64,000 bases of DNA, taken from contig JBQDHL010000001.1 of assembly GCA_052093725.1 (NCBI GenBank), positions 4,415 to 68,414 on the forward strand, in the 5' to 3' direction. The first letter of the stretch is position 1; every line of letters starts with the position of its first letter. Made by a program: the position numbers and the translations under genes. This DNA is from Jeotgalicoccus sp052093725 (lineage in GTDB: Bacteria > Bacillota > Bacilli > Staphylococcales > Salinicoccaceae). Positions 8,580 through 17,900 of this stretch are shown here, piece by piece. Under the pieces are notes generated by a model, which was not told the DNA's origin, did no database searches, and worked only from the letters and a program-made list of their open reading frames with translations.

Positions 8580-8608
8580 GTGGGAGGATTAACCCCGCTA
8601 TAACCACA
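8580..8608 (+). promoter_or_regulatory. L1-binding-type leader motif before rplA
   Basis: GTGGGAGGAT (8580-8589) and ACCACA (8603-8608) repeat the arrangement seen before rplK, here 14 bases upstream of the rplA start and ending just before its AAGGAGG. Probable site of translational autorepression by L1. Confidence 0.62.
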
Positions 8609-8621
8609 AGGAGGAATATAT

Positions 8622-9320
8622 ATGGCTAAGAGAGGTAAAAAGTATCAAGCTGCTCTAGAAAAGTTTGATCATAACTCTACATTCTCAATTGAAGAAGCAA
8701 TTAAACTTGCTAAAGAAACGCATGTTGCCAACTTTGATGCTTCAGTTGAAGTAGCATTCCGTCTAGGTATTGATACGCGTAAAAATGATCAGCAGATCCG
8801 TGGAGCATTAGTATTGCCACATGGTACTGGTAAGTCACAACGTGTATTAGTATTTGCTAAAGGCGAAAAAGCTAAAGAAGCAGAAGCAGCTGGCGCAGAT
8901 TTCGTAGGCGAAGCAGAACTAGCACAAAAAATTAGTGGTGGATGGTTTGATTTCGATGTAATCGTTGCAACACCGGACATGATGGGCGAAGTTGGTAAAT
9001 TAGGACGCGTACTTGGACCTAAAGGACTAATGCCAAACCCTAAAACTGGTACAGTAACGATGGACGTAACGAAAGCAGTTAAAGAAATCAAAGCTGGTAA
9101 AGTTGAATACCGCGCTGAAAAAGCTGGTATTATTCATGTTGGAATCGGTAAAGTTTCATTTACTGAAGAACAGCTTGTAGAAAACTTTAAAGCAATTCAC
9201 GATGCGCTTGAAAAAGCTAAACCTGCATCATCTAAAGGTGTTTACTTCAAATCAGTTACAGTATCAAGCACGATGGGTCCTGGAATCACGGTTGATCCAA
9301 GCGTAGTAAGAACTGTATAA
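8622..9320 (+). CDS. rplA: 50S ribosomal protein L1
   Basis: L1 forms the mobile stalk near the E site and can repress its own operon. It has 232 aa with a standard start MAKRGKKYQ. The signature GRVLGPKGLMPNPKTGTVT (about residues 127-145) is intact. AAGGAGG lies 8-10 bases before ATG 8622. It is co-transcribed with rplK; an L1-type motif lies directly upstream. Confidence 0.97.
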   Translation: MAKRGKKYQAALEKFDHNSTFSIEEAIKLAKETHVANFDASVEVAFRLGIDTRKNDQQIRGALVLPHGTGKSQRVLVFAKGEKAKEAEAAGADFVGEAELAQKISGGWFDFDVIVATPDMMGEVGKLGRVLGPKGLMPNPKTGTVTMDVTKAVKEIKAGKVEYRAEKAGIIHVGIGKVSFTEEQLVENFKAIHDALEKAKPASSKGVYFKSVTVSSTMGPGITVDPSVVRTV

Positions 9321-9333
9321 AACAAAATAAATA

Positions 9334-9371
9334 TTGACAAGTGTAGATATATCAGTTATATTTACACTTGT
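9334..9371 (+). promoter_or_regulatory. rplJ-rplL promoter lying within a 15-bp hairpin
   Basis: TTGACA (9334-9339), a 17-base spacer and TATATT (9357-9362) form a good sigma-A promoter. The same bases make a near-perfect inverted repeat: arm 9337-9351, loop TCAGT 9352-9356, arm 9357-9371, 15 pairs with one G-U. There is no T run after it, so it is not a standard terminator. Confidence 0.6.
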
Positions 9372-9383
9372 AAATTTAAAGAT

Positions 9384-9436
9384 TACCTAAGACAGCAGGA
9401 GCTGATTATATCAGCTTAATAACTATCCTGCCGAGG
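9384..9436 (+). promoter_or_regulatory. ribosomal L10 leader
   Basis: Contains the conserved L10-leader elements CCTAAGACAGCAGGAGC (from 9385) and AATAACTATCCTGCCGAGG (ending 9436), enclosing a short hairpin (AGCTGATTATATCAGCT). This mRNA structure binds the L10-(L12)4 complex and represses rplJ-rplL, as in Bacillus. Confidence 0.9.
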
Positions 9437-9474
9437 CAAATAAAAATGACTTGAATGATATTCTTATAAATTCA

Positions 9475-9512
9475 AGCACTTTTTGCCGCTGGTAAAAGGT
9501 GCTTTTTTATTT
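9475..9512 (+). terminator. attenuator/terminator in the rplJ leader
   Basis: Arms AGCACTTTTT and AAAAGGTGCT flank a GC-richer loop (GCCGCTGGTA) and run into TTTTTTATT. The position between the L10 leader and rplJ suggests leader attenuation in addition to translational control. Confidence 0.7.
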
Positions 9513-9542
9513 GCACCAAAAAATTAATGGAGGTGTAACTAC

Positions 9543-10049
9543 ATGTCAAACGTGATTGAACAAAAACAACAGCACGTTGAAGTGATTTCGGAACAGCTTA
9601 AAAACTCTGTATCTACTGTATTGGTAGACTACCGTGGTTTAAAAGTTTCTGAAGTAACTGAACTACGTAAGCAATTACGTGATGCTGGAATTGAATTCAA
9701 AGTTTACAAAAACACGATGGTTCGCCGTGCTGCGGAATCACAAGGCTTATCTGAGCTTAACGAATTCCTAGCTGGTCCAAGTGCAATCGCATTTTCTAAC
9801 GAAGATGTTATCGCGCCTGCTAAAATCATCCACGAATTCTCTAAAAAACACGAAGCTTTAGAAATTAAAGCGGGCGTTATCGAAGGTAGTTTCGTACCGG
9901 CAGAAGATGTTAAAGCAATTGCATCTCTACCATCAAGAGACGGGTTACTTTCTATGCTGTTATCAGTATTACAAGCACCAGTACGCAACTTCGCTTATGC
10001 GGTTAAAGCTATCGGTGAAGAAAAAGAACAAGAAAACGGCGAAGCTTAA
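9543..10049 (+). CDS. rplJ: 50S ribosomal protein L10
   Basis: L10 anchors L7/L12 dimers at the ribosomal stalk. It has 168 aa: an N-terminal rRNA-binding domain (VLVDYRGLKVSEVTELRKQL, FKVYKNTMVRRA) and a C-terminal helix that binds L12 dimers. SD GGAGGTG lies 7-9 bases before ATG 9543. It is followed 47 bases later by rplL. Confidence 0.97.
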   Translation: MSNVIEQKQQHVEVISEQLKNSVSTVLVDYRGLKVSEVTELRKQLRDAGIEFKVYKNTMVRRAAESQGLSELNEFLAGPSAIAFSNEDVIAPAKIIHEFSKKHEALEIKAGVIEGSFVPAEDVKAIASLPSRDGLLSMLLSVLQAPVRNFAYAVKAIGEEKEQENGEA

Positions 10050-10096
10050 ATTTTAAGTACGCTTAAAAACAACTAAAAAAATGGAGGAATATTATT

Positions 10097-10462
10097 ATGG
10101 CTAACAATGAACAAATCATTGAAAGTATTAAAGAAATGTCAGTTTTAGAGTTAAACGACTTAGTAAAAGCGATTGAAGAAGAATTTGGCGTAACAGCTGC
10201 TGCTCCTGTAGCTGCTGCAGGTGGCGGAGAAGCTGCTGCTGCTGAAGAACAAACTGAATTTGATGTAGAACTTACATCTGCAGGTTCATCTAAGATTAAA
10301 GTAATCAAAGTAGTTCGCGAAGCTACTGGTCTTGGTCTTAAAGATGCTAAAGGTTTAGTTGACGACGCTCCTAAAGTTGTTAAAGAAGGTCTTTCTAAAG
10401 AAGACGCTGAAGCACTTAAAGCTCAACTTGAAGAAGTTGGCGCTGGCGTAGAAATTAAGTAG
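10097..10462 (+). CDS. rplL: 50S ribosomal protein L7/L12
   Basis: Acidic stalk protein, 121 aa. An N-terminal dimerisation domain (ESIKEMSVLELNDLVKAIEE), an Ala/Gly-rich hinge (about residues 35-52) and the C-terminal factor-binding domain with KIKVIKVVREATGLGLKDAK. SD ATGGAGG before ATG 10097. A strong terminator follows. Confidence 0.98.
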   Translation: MANNEQIIESIKEMSVLELNDLVKAIEEEFGVTAAAPVAAAGGGEAAAAEEQTEFDVELTSAGSSKIKVIKVVREATGLGLKDAKGLVDDAPKVVKEGLSKEDAEALKAQLEEVGAGVEIK

Positions 10463-10480
10463 TCTAAATAATTTTGACAC

Positions 10481-10520
10481 AAAAAGTTCCCGTAAACATA
10501 AGTTTATTGGGGACTTTTTT
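10481..10520 (+). terminator. terminator after rplL
   Basis: AAAAAGTTCCC pairs with GGGGACTTTTTT around a smaller inner stem (GTAAAC / GTTTAT), giving a long rho-independent terminator with a T run. Confidence 0.9.
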
Positions 10521-10549
10521 AGTTACTTTTACCGATTGGGGGAGATTTC

Positions 10550-11137
10550 ATGTCTCACTATTTCACTACAGATAATACACCGCATGAATTCAGCGAAATA
10601 AAGTTCAGTTTCAACGATCATGTTTACCGTTTTAAGACAGATCGCGGCGTATTTTCCAGAAATCAGATCGATTACGGTACAGAGGTATTAATCAGAACTG
10701 TGCTTGCGGAATTTAAAGGTGCCGGTAAGTTTATAGATATGGGCTCAGGATATGGTCCGATTGGTACCGTACTTGGAAGAGAACTTGGATTAAGCCCGAT
10801 AATGGTCGAAGTTAATGATGATGCCGTGCAATTGTCAATTGAAAATACACGCCGGGAAAAAGTGAATGCCGACGTGCTCGACCGGGATAGTTATAATGAT
10901 ATGCCGTTCAATGTGCCGCTTTATGTTACGAATCCGCCGTTCAGAGCGGGAAAAGATACAGTTCTCGATATGCTGAATGATGGTTTCAAACGCCTTGAAA
11001 AAGAGGGTGAATTTTATATGGTTGTGCAGAAAAAACAGGGCATGGCGTCTTATAAAAAACATTTGAAATCACTGTTTGGAAATGTTGAAATTGCATCAAA
11101 AGATAAAGGGTATTACATCTTAAAAAGCACTAAATAA
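10550..11137 (+). CDS. RsmC-like class I SAM methyltransferase
   Basis: A 195-aa methyltransferase of the RsmC/RlmG (MTS) type found between rplL and rpoB across Firmicutes (ybxB in Bacillus). Motif I is FIDMGSGYGPIGTVLG (about residues 62-77) and the active-site motif is TNPPFRAGK (about 127-135), typical of enzymes methylating exocyclic amines of guanine or adenine in RNA. It is a single domain, shorter than E. coli RsmC. The rRNA substrate is probable but not shown by sequence. SD GGGGGAG precedes ATG 10550. Confidence 0.85.
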   Translation: MSHYFTTDNTPHEFSEIKFSFNDHVYRFKTDRGVFSRNQIDYGTEVLIRTVLAEFKGAGKFIDMGSGYGPIGTVLGRELGLSPIMVEVNDDAVQLSIENTRREKVNADVLDRDSYNDMPFNVPLYVTNPPFRAGKDTVLDMLNDGFKRLEKEGEFYMVVQKKQGMASYKKHLKSLFGNVEIASKDKGYYILKSTK

Positions 11138-11151
11138 AAGAAATTATATAT

Positions 11152-11180
11152 TTGACTTGACAAATTGTATATGTTATTCT
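11152..11180 (+). promoter_or_regulatory. probable rpoB-rpoC promoter
   Basis: TTGACT (11152-11157), a 17-base spacer and TATTCT (11175-11180) with an extended -10 TG at 11172-11173. An overlapping TTGACA (11157-11162) with TAGAAT (11183-11188) has a poor 20-base spacer. A 190-base leader without a gene separates it from rpoB. Confidence 0.5.
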
Positions 11181-11373
11181 TGTAGAATGTTAAATTAATA
11201 TCAATAAGTATGTACTTTTCTGTGCAGCTGTTGAATGGCGCATTTTAAACGAGTGTCCAGTTTAATAGGAAATGGAGTTGAATACGATTCCGTTTTCTTT
11301 TTGTCTTTTGAACTGTTCCGCACTTAAATGCCCGTTATAGTTTACGCAAATATTATTAGGGGTGAATCTGTCG

Positions 11374-14300
11374 ATGAGTCAATTGATTCAGTATGGAAGA
11401 CATGCACAACGTAGAAGTTATGCGCGTATCGAAGAGAAGTTAGAATTACCTAACTTGATTGAGATTCAGACGGACTCGTACGAGTGGTTTTTAGAAACCG
11501 GTCTAATCGAAATGTTTAAAGATATTTCTCCAGTAGAAGATTTTACAGGGAATATGTCTTTAGAGTTTGTCGATTACAAGCTCGGCGAGTCGAAGTATAA
11601 CGAGGAAGAAGCGAAAGATCACGACTCAACTTACTCAGCACCGCTGAGAGTGAAAGTCCGCTTAGTCATCAAAGAAACCGGCGAAGTTAAAGAGCAGGAC
11701 GTATTTATGGGAGATTTCCCATTGATGACCGATACAGGTACTTTTATTATTAATGGCGCAGAACGTGTAATCGTTTCGCAATTAGTAAGAAGCCCATCTG
11801 TATATTTCTCTGAGAAGTTCGACAAGAATGGTAAATTGAACTTCGGAGCAACAGTCATCCCTAACCGTGGCGCATGGTTAGAATATGAAATCGACGCAAA
11901 AGATGTCGTATATGTAAGAATCGACCGCACGCGTAAATTACCGATGACGGTATTATTACGTGCGTTAGGTTTTGCAACTGACGAAGAAATCATCAACCTT
12001 CTTGGCGATAACGAATATCTTCGTAATACGCTTGAGAAAGATGCGACAGAAACAGTCGACCAGGCCCTGTTAGAAATTTACGAAAGATTGCGTCCAGGCG
12101 AACCGCCAACAGTAGAAAACGCACGTAATTTATTATATTCGAGATTCTTTGATCCAAAACGTTACGACCTTGCAAATGTCGGACGCTATAAGATGAATAA
12201 GAAACTTCATCTGCAAAACCGTCTCTTCAATCAAGTGCTTACAGAACCGATTGTTGACTCAGAGACAGGTGAAATTATTGCTGAAGCAGGTTCAACTATC
12301 GACCGCCGTACACTGGATTCGATTATGGAACAGCTTGAAACAACTGCTAACCTGCAAACTCATCACCTTGAACAAGGTCTTTTGGATGAGCCTGTTGAAA
12401 TTCAGTCGGTGAAAGTAAGATCACGCAACAACGAAGAGCATTCAACGACAGTAATCGGTAATGCTTTCCCTGATGTGGAAGTTAAATCAATCACACCTTC
12501 AGATATTATTTCTTCAATGAGTTATTTCTTTAACTTATTAGAAGGTGTCGGCTTTACTGATGATATCGACCACCTTGGTAACCGCCGTCTGCGTTCAGTC
12601 GGTGAATTGCTGCAAAACCAATTCCGTATCGGTGTTTCACGTATGGAACGTGTTGTGCGTGAAAGAATGTCGATTCAGGATACTGAAACGGTAACACCGC
12701 AGCAGCTGATTAACATCCGTCCGGTAATTGCATCTATTAAAGAGTTCTTCGGAAGCTCGCAATTATCGCAGTTCATGGACCAGACGAACCCGCTTGCAGA
12801 ACTGACGCACAAACGTCGTCTGTCAGCATTAGGGCCCGGCGGTTTAACTCGTGAACGTGCCGGTATGGAAGTACGTGACGTTCACTACTCTCACTACGGA
12901 CGTATGTGTCCGATTGAAACGCCGGAGGGACCGAACATCGGGCTGATTAACACGCTGTCGAGTTACGCACGTGTTAACGACTTTGGCTTTATGGAAACGC
13001 CATATAGAAAAGTAGACCCTGAAACGAATAAAGTAACGAATCAAATCGATTACTTAACAGCTGACGAAGAAGACAGCTATGTCGTTGCACAGGCAAACGC
13101 TGTTCTCGATGAAGATGGTGCATTCCTCGATGAGGAAGTTATCTGTCGTTTCCGCGGAAACAATACACAGATGCAGCGCGATCGTATGGACTACATGGAT
13201 GTATCGCCTAAGCAGGTAGTTTCTGCTGCGACAGCTTGTATTCCATTCCTTGAGAACGATGACTCTAACCGTGCGCTTATGGGTGCGAACATGCAGCGTC
13301 AGGCCGTTCCATTATTAAACCCTGAATCACCGTTTATCGGTACGGGTATGGAACACGTGTCTGCCCGCGACTCAGGTGCTGCAGTGATTTCACGCTACAG
13401 AGGGCGTGTTGAGCATGTTGAAGCTAGAGAAATTCACGTTCGCCGTATCGAAGATAAAAACGGCAAAGACGTAGAGACAGAAAAAGATGTTTACAGATTA
13501 ACTAAGTTCGAGCGTTCAAACGCGGGAACTTGTTATAACCAGCAGCCTATTATTACTGAAGGCGATATTGTTTCTAAGGGTGAAATGTTAGCTGATGGTC
13601 CTTCTATGGACAACGGTGAAATGGCACTTGGACGTAACCTTGTTGTCGGCTTTATGACTTGGGACGGTTATAACTATGAGGATGCTGTAATTATGAGTGA
13701 GCGTCTTGTGAAACAGGATGTATACACTTCAATTCATATTGAAGAATACGAATCTGAATCTAGAGATACGAAACTCGGACCTGAAGAAATTACGCGTGAT
13801 ATTCCAAACGTCTCTGATAGCGCGCTTAAGAAACTGGACGACCGCGGAATTGTTCACATTGGTGCTGAAGTTATCGACGGTGATATTCTTGTCGGTAAAG
13901 TGACGCCTAAAGGTGTAACGGAATTAACTGCAGAAGAACGTCTGCTGCATGCAATCTTCGGTGAAAAAGCTCGTGAAGTAAGAGATACTTCACTGCGTGT
14001 ACCTCACGGTGCAGGCGGAATCGTGCTTGACGTTAAAGTCTTCAACCGTGAAGACGGAGACGAATTATCACCTGGTGTGAACCAGCTCGTACGCGTTTAT
14101 ATCGTTCAGAAGAGAAAGATCTCTGAAGGAGATAAAATGTGTGGACGCCACGGTAACAAAGGTGTTATTTCGAAGATTTTACCAGAAGAAGATATGCCTT
14201 ATATGCCAGACGGCACGCCAATTGACATCATGCTTAACCCGCTCGGAGTTCCATCTCGTATGAACATCGGTCAGGTGCTTGAACTGCACCTCGGTATGGC

Positions 14301-14916
14301 AGCACGTGCAATGGGCTTAAGAATGGCATCTCCTGTATTTGATGGAGCGAATGAAAACGATGTGTGGTCTACGATGGAAGAAGCAGGACTTGCACGCGAT
14401 GGTAAGACGGTATTATATGACGGACGTTCAGGCGAACCGTTTGAAAACCGTATTTCTGTCGGCGTAATGTACATGCTGAAACTTGCACACATGGTTGACG
14501 ATAAACTTCACGCAAGAAGTACTGGACCATACTCATTAGTAACGCAGCAGCCGCTTGGTGGTAAAGCACAATTCGGTGGACAGCGTTTTGGTGAGATGGA
14601 AGTATGGGCACTTGAAGCATATGGTGCTGCATACACATTACAGGAAATCCTAACAGTTAAATCTGATGATACTGTCGGTCGTGTGAAAACATACGAAGCG
14701 ATTGTTAAAGGTGAAAACCTGCCGAAACCAGGGGTTCCTGAGTCGTTCAGAGTATTGATGAAAGAACTTCAAAGTTTAGGCCTTGACGTAAGTATCATGG
14801 ATGAAAACGACGAAGAAATTGAATTGCGTGATACAGAAGATGATGAGATTCAAAGCCAACCGACTCAATCGGACAACGTAACTGCTTCAGCTAAAAATGA
14901 AAATGTTACTGAGTAA
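11374..14916 (+). CDS. rpoB: DNA-directed RNA polymerase subunit beta
   Basis: Beta subunit, 1180 aa from ATG 11374, which has SD AGGGGTG about 9 bases upstream; an in-frame GTG at 11362 would add four residues. The start (MSQLIQYGRHAQRRSYARI) matches staphylococcal RpoB. The rifampicin region reads SSQLSQFMDQTNPLAELTHK then RRLSALGPGGL, with wild-type Asp, His and Ser at the common resistance positions, so no rifampicin mutation is visible. The acidic C-terminal tail (about 35 residues) is variable in the family. It is followed by rpoC 37 bases later. Confidence 0.98.
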   Translation: MSQLIQYGRHAQRRSYARIEEKLELPNLIEIQTDSYEWFLETGLIEMFKDISPVEDFTGNMSLEFVDYKLGESKYNEEEAKDHDSTYSAPLRVKVRLVIKETGEVKEQDVFMGDFPLMTDTGTFIINGAERVIVSQLVRSPSVYFSEKFDKNGKLNFGATVIPNRGAWLEYEIDAKDVVYVRIDRTRKLPMTVLLRALGFATDEEIINLLGDNEYLRNTLEKDATETVDQALLEIYERLRPGEPPTVENARNLLYSRFFDPKRYDLANVGRYKMNKKLHLQNRLFNQVLTEPIVDSETGEIIAEAGSTIDRRTLDSIMEQLETTANLQTHHLEQGLLDEPVEIQSVKVRSRNNEEHSTTVIGNAFPDVEVKSITPSDIISSMSYFFNLLEGVGFTDDIDHLGNRRLRSVGELLQNQFRIGVSRMERVVRERMSIQDTETVTPQQLINIRPVIASIKEFFGSSQLSQFMDQTNPLAELTHKRRLSALGPGGLTRERAGMEVRDVHYSHYGRMCPIETPEGPNIGLINTLSSYARVNDFGFMETPYRKVDPETNKVTNQIDYLTADEEDSYVVAQANAVLDEDGAFLDEEVICRFRGNNTQMQRDRMDYMDVSPKQVVSAATACIPFLENDDSNRALMGANMQRQAVPLLNPESPFIGTGMEHVSARDSGAAVISRYRGRVEHVEAREIHVRRIEDKNGKDVETEKDVYRLTKFERSNAGTCYNQQPIITEGDIVSKGEMLADGPSMDNGEMALGRNLVVGFMTWDGYNYEDAVIMSERLVKQDVYTSIHIEEYESESRDTKLGPEEITRDIPNVSDSALKKLDDRGIVHIGAEVIDGDILVGKVTPKGVTELTAEERLLHAIFGEKAREVRDTSLRVPHGAGGIVLDVKVFNREDGDELSPGVNQLVRVYIVQKRKISEGDKMCGRHGNKGVISKILPEEDMPYMPDGTPIDIMLNPLGVPSRMNIGQVLELHLGMAARAMGLRMASPVFDGANENDVWSTMEEAGLARDGKTVLYDGRSGEPFENRISVGVMYMLKLAHMVDDKLHARSTGPYSLVTQQPLGGKAQFGGQRFGEMEVWALEAYGAAYTLQEILTVKSDDTVGRVKTYEAIVKGENLPKPGVPESFRVLMKELQSLGLDVSIMDENDEEIELRDTEDDEIQSQPTQSDNVTASAKNENVTE

Positions 14917-14953
14917 TGTGCTGAGCTGAGAAAACTTTAGGGAGGAAAGCTCA

Positions 14954-17900
14954 TTGATAGATGTTAATAGATTTAAATATATGAAAATTGGTTTGGCGTC
15001 ACCGGAAAAGATTCGTTCATGGTCTTTCGGTGAAGTAAAGAAACCGGAAACAATCAACTACAGAACATTAAAACCGGAACGTGATGGTTTATTCTGTGAG
15101 AAGATTTTCGGACCAACAAAAGACTGGGAATGCAGCTGTGGTAAATACAAACGTGTCAGATACAAAGGCATGGTTTGTGACCGCTGCGGAGTCGAAGTTA
15201 CACGCGCTAAAGTAAGACGTGAAAGAATGGGGCATATCGAACTTGCTGCTCCAGTAACTCACATTTGGTACTTTAAAGGAATCCCGTCACGTATGGGTCT
15301 TCTTTTAGACATGTCACCCCGCTCACTTGAGGAAATTATCTATTTCGCATCTTACGCTGTAATTAAGCCGGGACCTACTGGTCTCGAGCCTAAACAGTTG
15401 TTAAGCGAACGTGAGTACCGCGAGTATTACGATAAATTCGGTAATACTTTTACAGCGAAAATGGGTGCTGAAGCAATTAAAGATCTGCTTAACCAAATTG
15501 ATTTAAATGCAGAACTTGAACAGCTTAGAAAAGAACTGGAAACAGCGACAGGACAACGTCTGACTCGTGCGATTAAACGCCTTGAAGTCGTTGAAGCATT
15601 CCGTCATTCAGGGAATGATCCAACATGGATGATTCTTGATGTGCTGCCGATTATTCCTCCGGAAATCCGTCCTATGGTTCAGCTTGACGGCGGACGTTTT
15701 GCAACGAGTGATATGAACGACTTATACCGTCGTGTAATTAACCGTAACAACCGTCTGAAACGCCTTCTTGATTTAGGGGCTCCTGGAATTATCGTCCAAA
15801 ACGAAAAACGTATGCTGCAGGAAGCTGTAGATGCGCTTATCGATAACGGACGCCGTGGCCGTCCTGTTACAGGACCGGGTAACCGTCCGCTTAAATCACT
15901 GTCTCATATGCTTAAAGGTAAGCAGGGACGTTTCCGTCAGAACCTTCTTGGTAAACGTGTTGACTATTCAGGACGTTCAGTAATCGTTGTTGGACCAAGC
16001 CTGAAAATGTATCAGTGTGGTCTGCCGAAGGAAATGGCGTTGGAACTGTTCAAGCCTTTCGTTATGAAAGAACTTGTATCACGTGATTTAGCGACTAACA
16101 TTAAAAATGCCAAAGGTAAGATTGAGCGCATGGAAAATGAAGTATGGGATGTTCTGGAAGATATAATTGCCGAGCACCCGGTACTGTTAAACCGTGCACC
16201 AACACTTCACCGTCTTGGTATTCAGGCTTTCGAAGCGAAATTAGTAGAGGGCCGTGCAATCCGTCTGCACCCGTTAGTTACAACAGCATATAACGCTGAC
16301 TTTGATGGTGACCAGATGGCAGTACACGTTCCATTATCTAAAGAAGCACAGGCTGAAGCACGTATGCTGATGCTCGCTGCTCAAAACATTCTTAACCCTA
16401 AAGATGGTAAGCCGGTAGTTACGCCTTCACAGGATATGGTACTTGGTAACTACTACTTAACACTTGAGCGCGAAGAGATGAAGAACGAAGGACATATCTT
16501 CAAGAGTATCGATGAAGTTGTGATGGCTTACCAAAATGGTTACACATCACTTCATACACGCATTGGACTTCACACGCAGATATTGTCTGAAGAAAAAGTT
16601 TCATCTGAAAATAAAGGTAAAATATTAATGACGACTGTCGGTAAAGTAATATTTAACCAGATCATGCCGCCGTCATTCCCATATATTAACGAACCTACAC
16701 GTGAAAACTTAGAGCGTAAAACGCCAAACAAATATTTCATCGACGGTAAAGACATAGGTGAACATGGTTTAGCTGAAAAAGTCCAGGAAATGCCGCTTGT
16801 TTCTCCATTCGACAAGAAATTCCTTGGACAGATTATCGCTGAAGTCTTCAATAAGTTCCACATTACAGAAACATCTGTAATGCTTGACTTGATGAAAGAC
16901 CTAGGTTTCAAATACTCAGCGAAAGCTGGTATTACAGTAGGGGTTGCAGATATCGTTGTACTTCCTGAAAAACAGGTAATCATCGACGAGACTGAAGAAA
17001 AAGTTGAAAGAGTTCAGAAACAGTTCTCACGCGGTTTAATTACTGAAGAAGAACGTTACAATGCTGTAATCGATCTCTGGACGAAAGCGAAAGATATTAT
17101 CCAGGATAAACTGATGGCATCATTACACCGTCTGAACCCGATCTTCATGATGAGTGACTCGGGTGCCCGTGGTAACGCGTCAAACTTTACACAGCTTGCT
17201 GGTATGCGTGGACTCATGGCTAACCCGTCTGGTGAAATCATTGAACTTCCGATTAAATCAAGCTTCCGTGAAGGACTGACAGTACTCGAGTACTTTATTT
17301 CAACTCACGGTGCGCGTAAAGGTCTTGCCGATACAGCACTGAAAACTGCTGACTCAGGTTATCTGACACGCCGTCTTGTTGACGTAGCTCAAGATGTTAT
17401 CGTAAGAGAAGAAGATTGTGGTACGGATAAAGGACTGCACGTTTCTGCACTGACAGAAGGTACAGAACTTATCGAACCTCTAATCGACCGTTTAGAAGGC
17501 CGTTATGTGAAAGAAACAGTTAGACATCCGGAAACAGAAGAAGTAATTCTCGGCAGTAACGAATTAATTACGCCGGAACTTGCTAAAGAAATCGTTAACA
17601 GCGGACTTGAAGAAGTTTATATCCGTTCAGCATTTACATGTAATACACGTCACGGTGTATGTGAACGCTGTTATGGTAAAAACCTTGCGACTGGTGAAAA
17701 AGTTGAGGTCGGCGAAGCAGTTGGTACAATTGCCGCTCAATCAATTGGTGAGCCGGGTACACAGCTTACTATGCGTACATTCCACACAGGTGGGGTAGCA
17801 GGTAGCGATATTACACAAGGTTTACCGCGTATCCAGGAATTATTTGAAGCTCGTAATCCGAAAGGACAAGCGCAAATTTCAGAAATTCATGGTACGGTAA

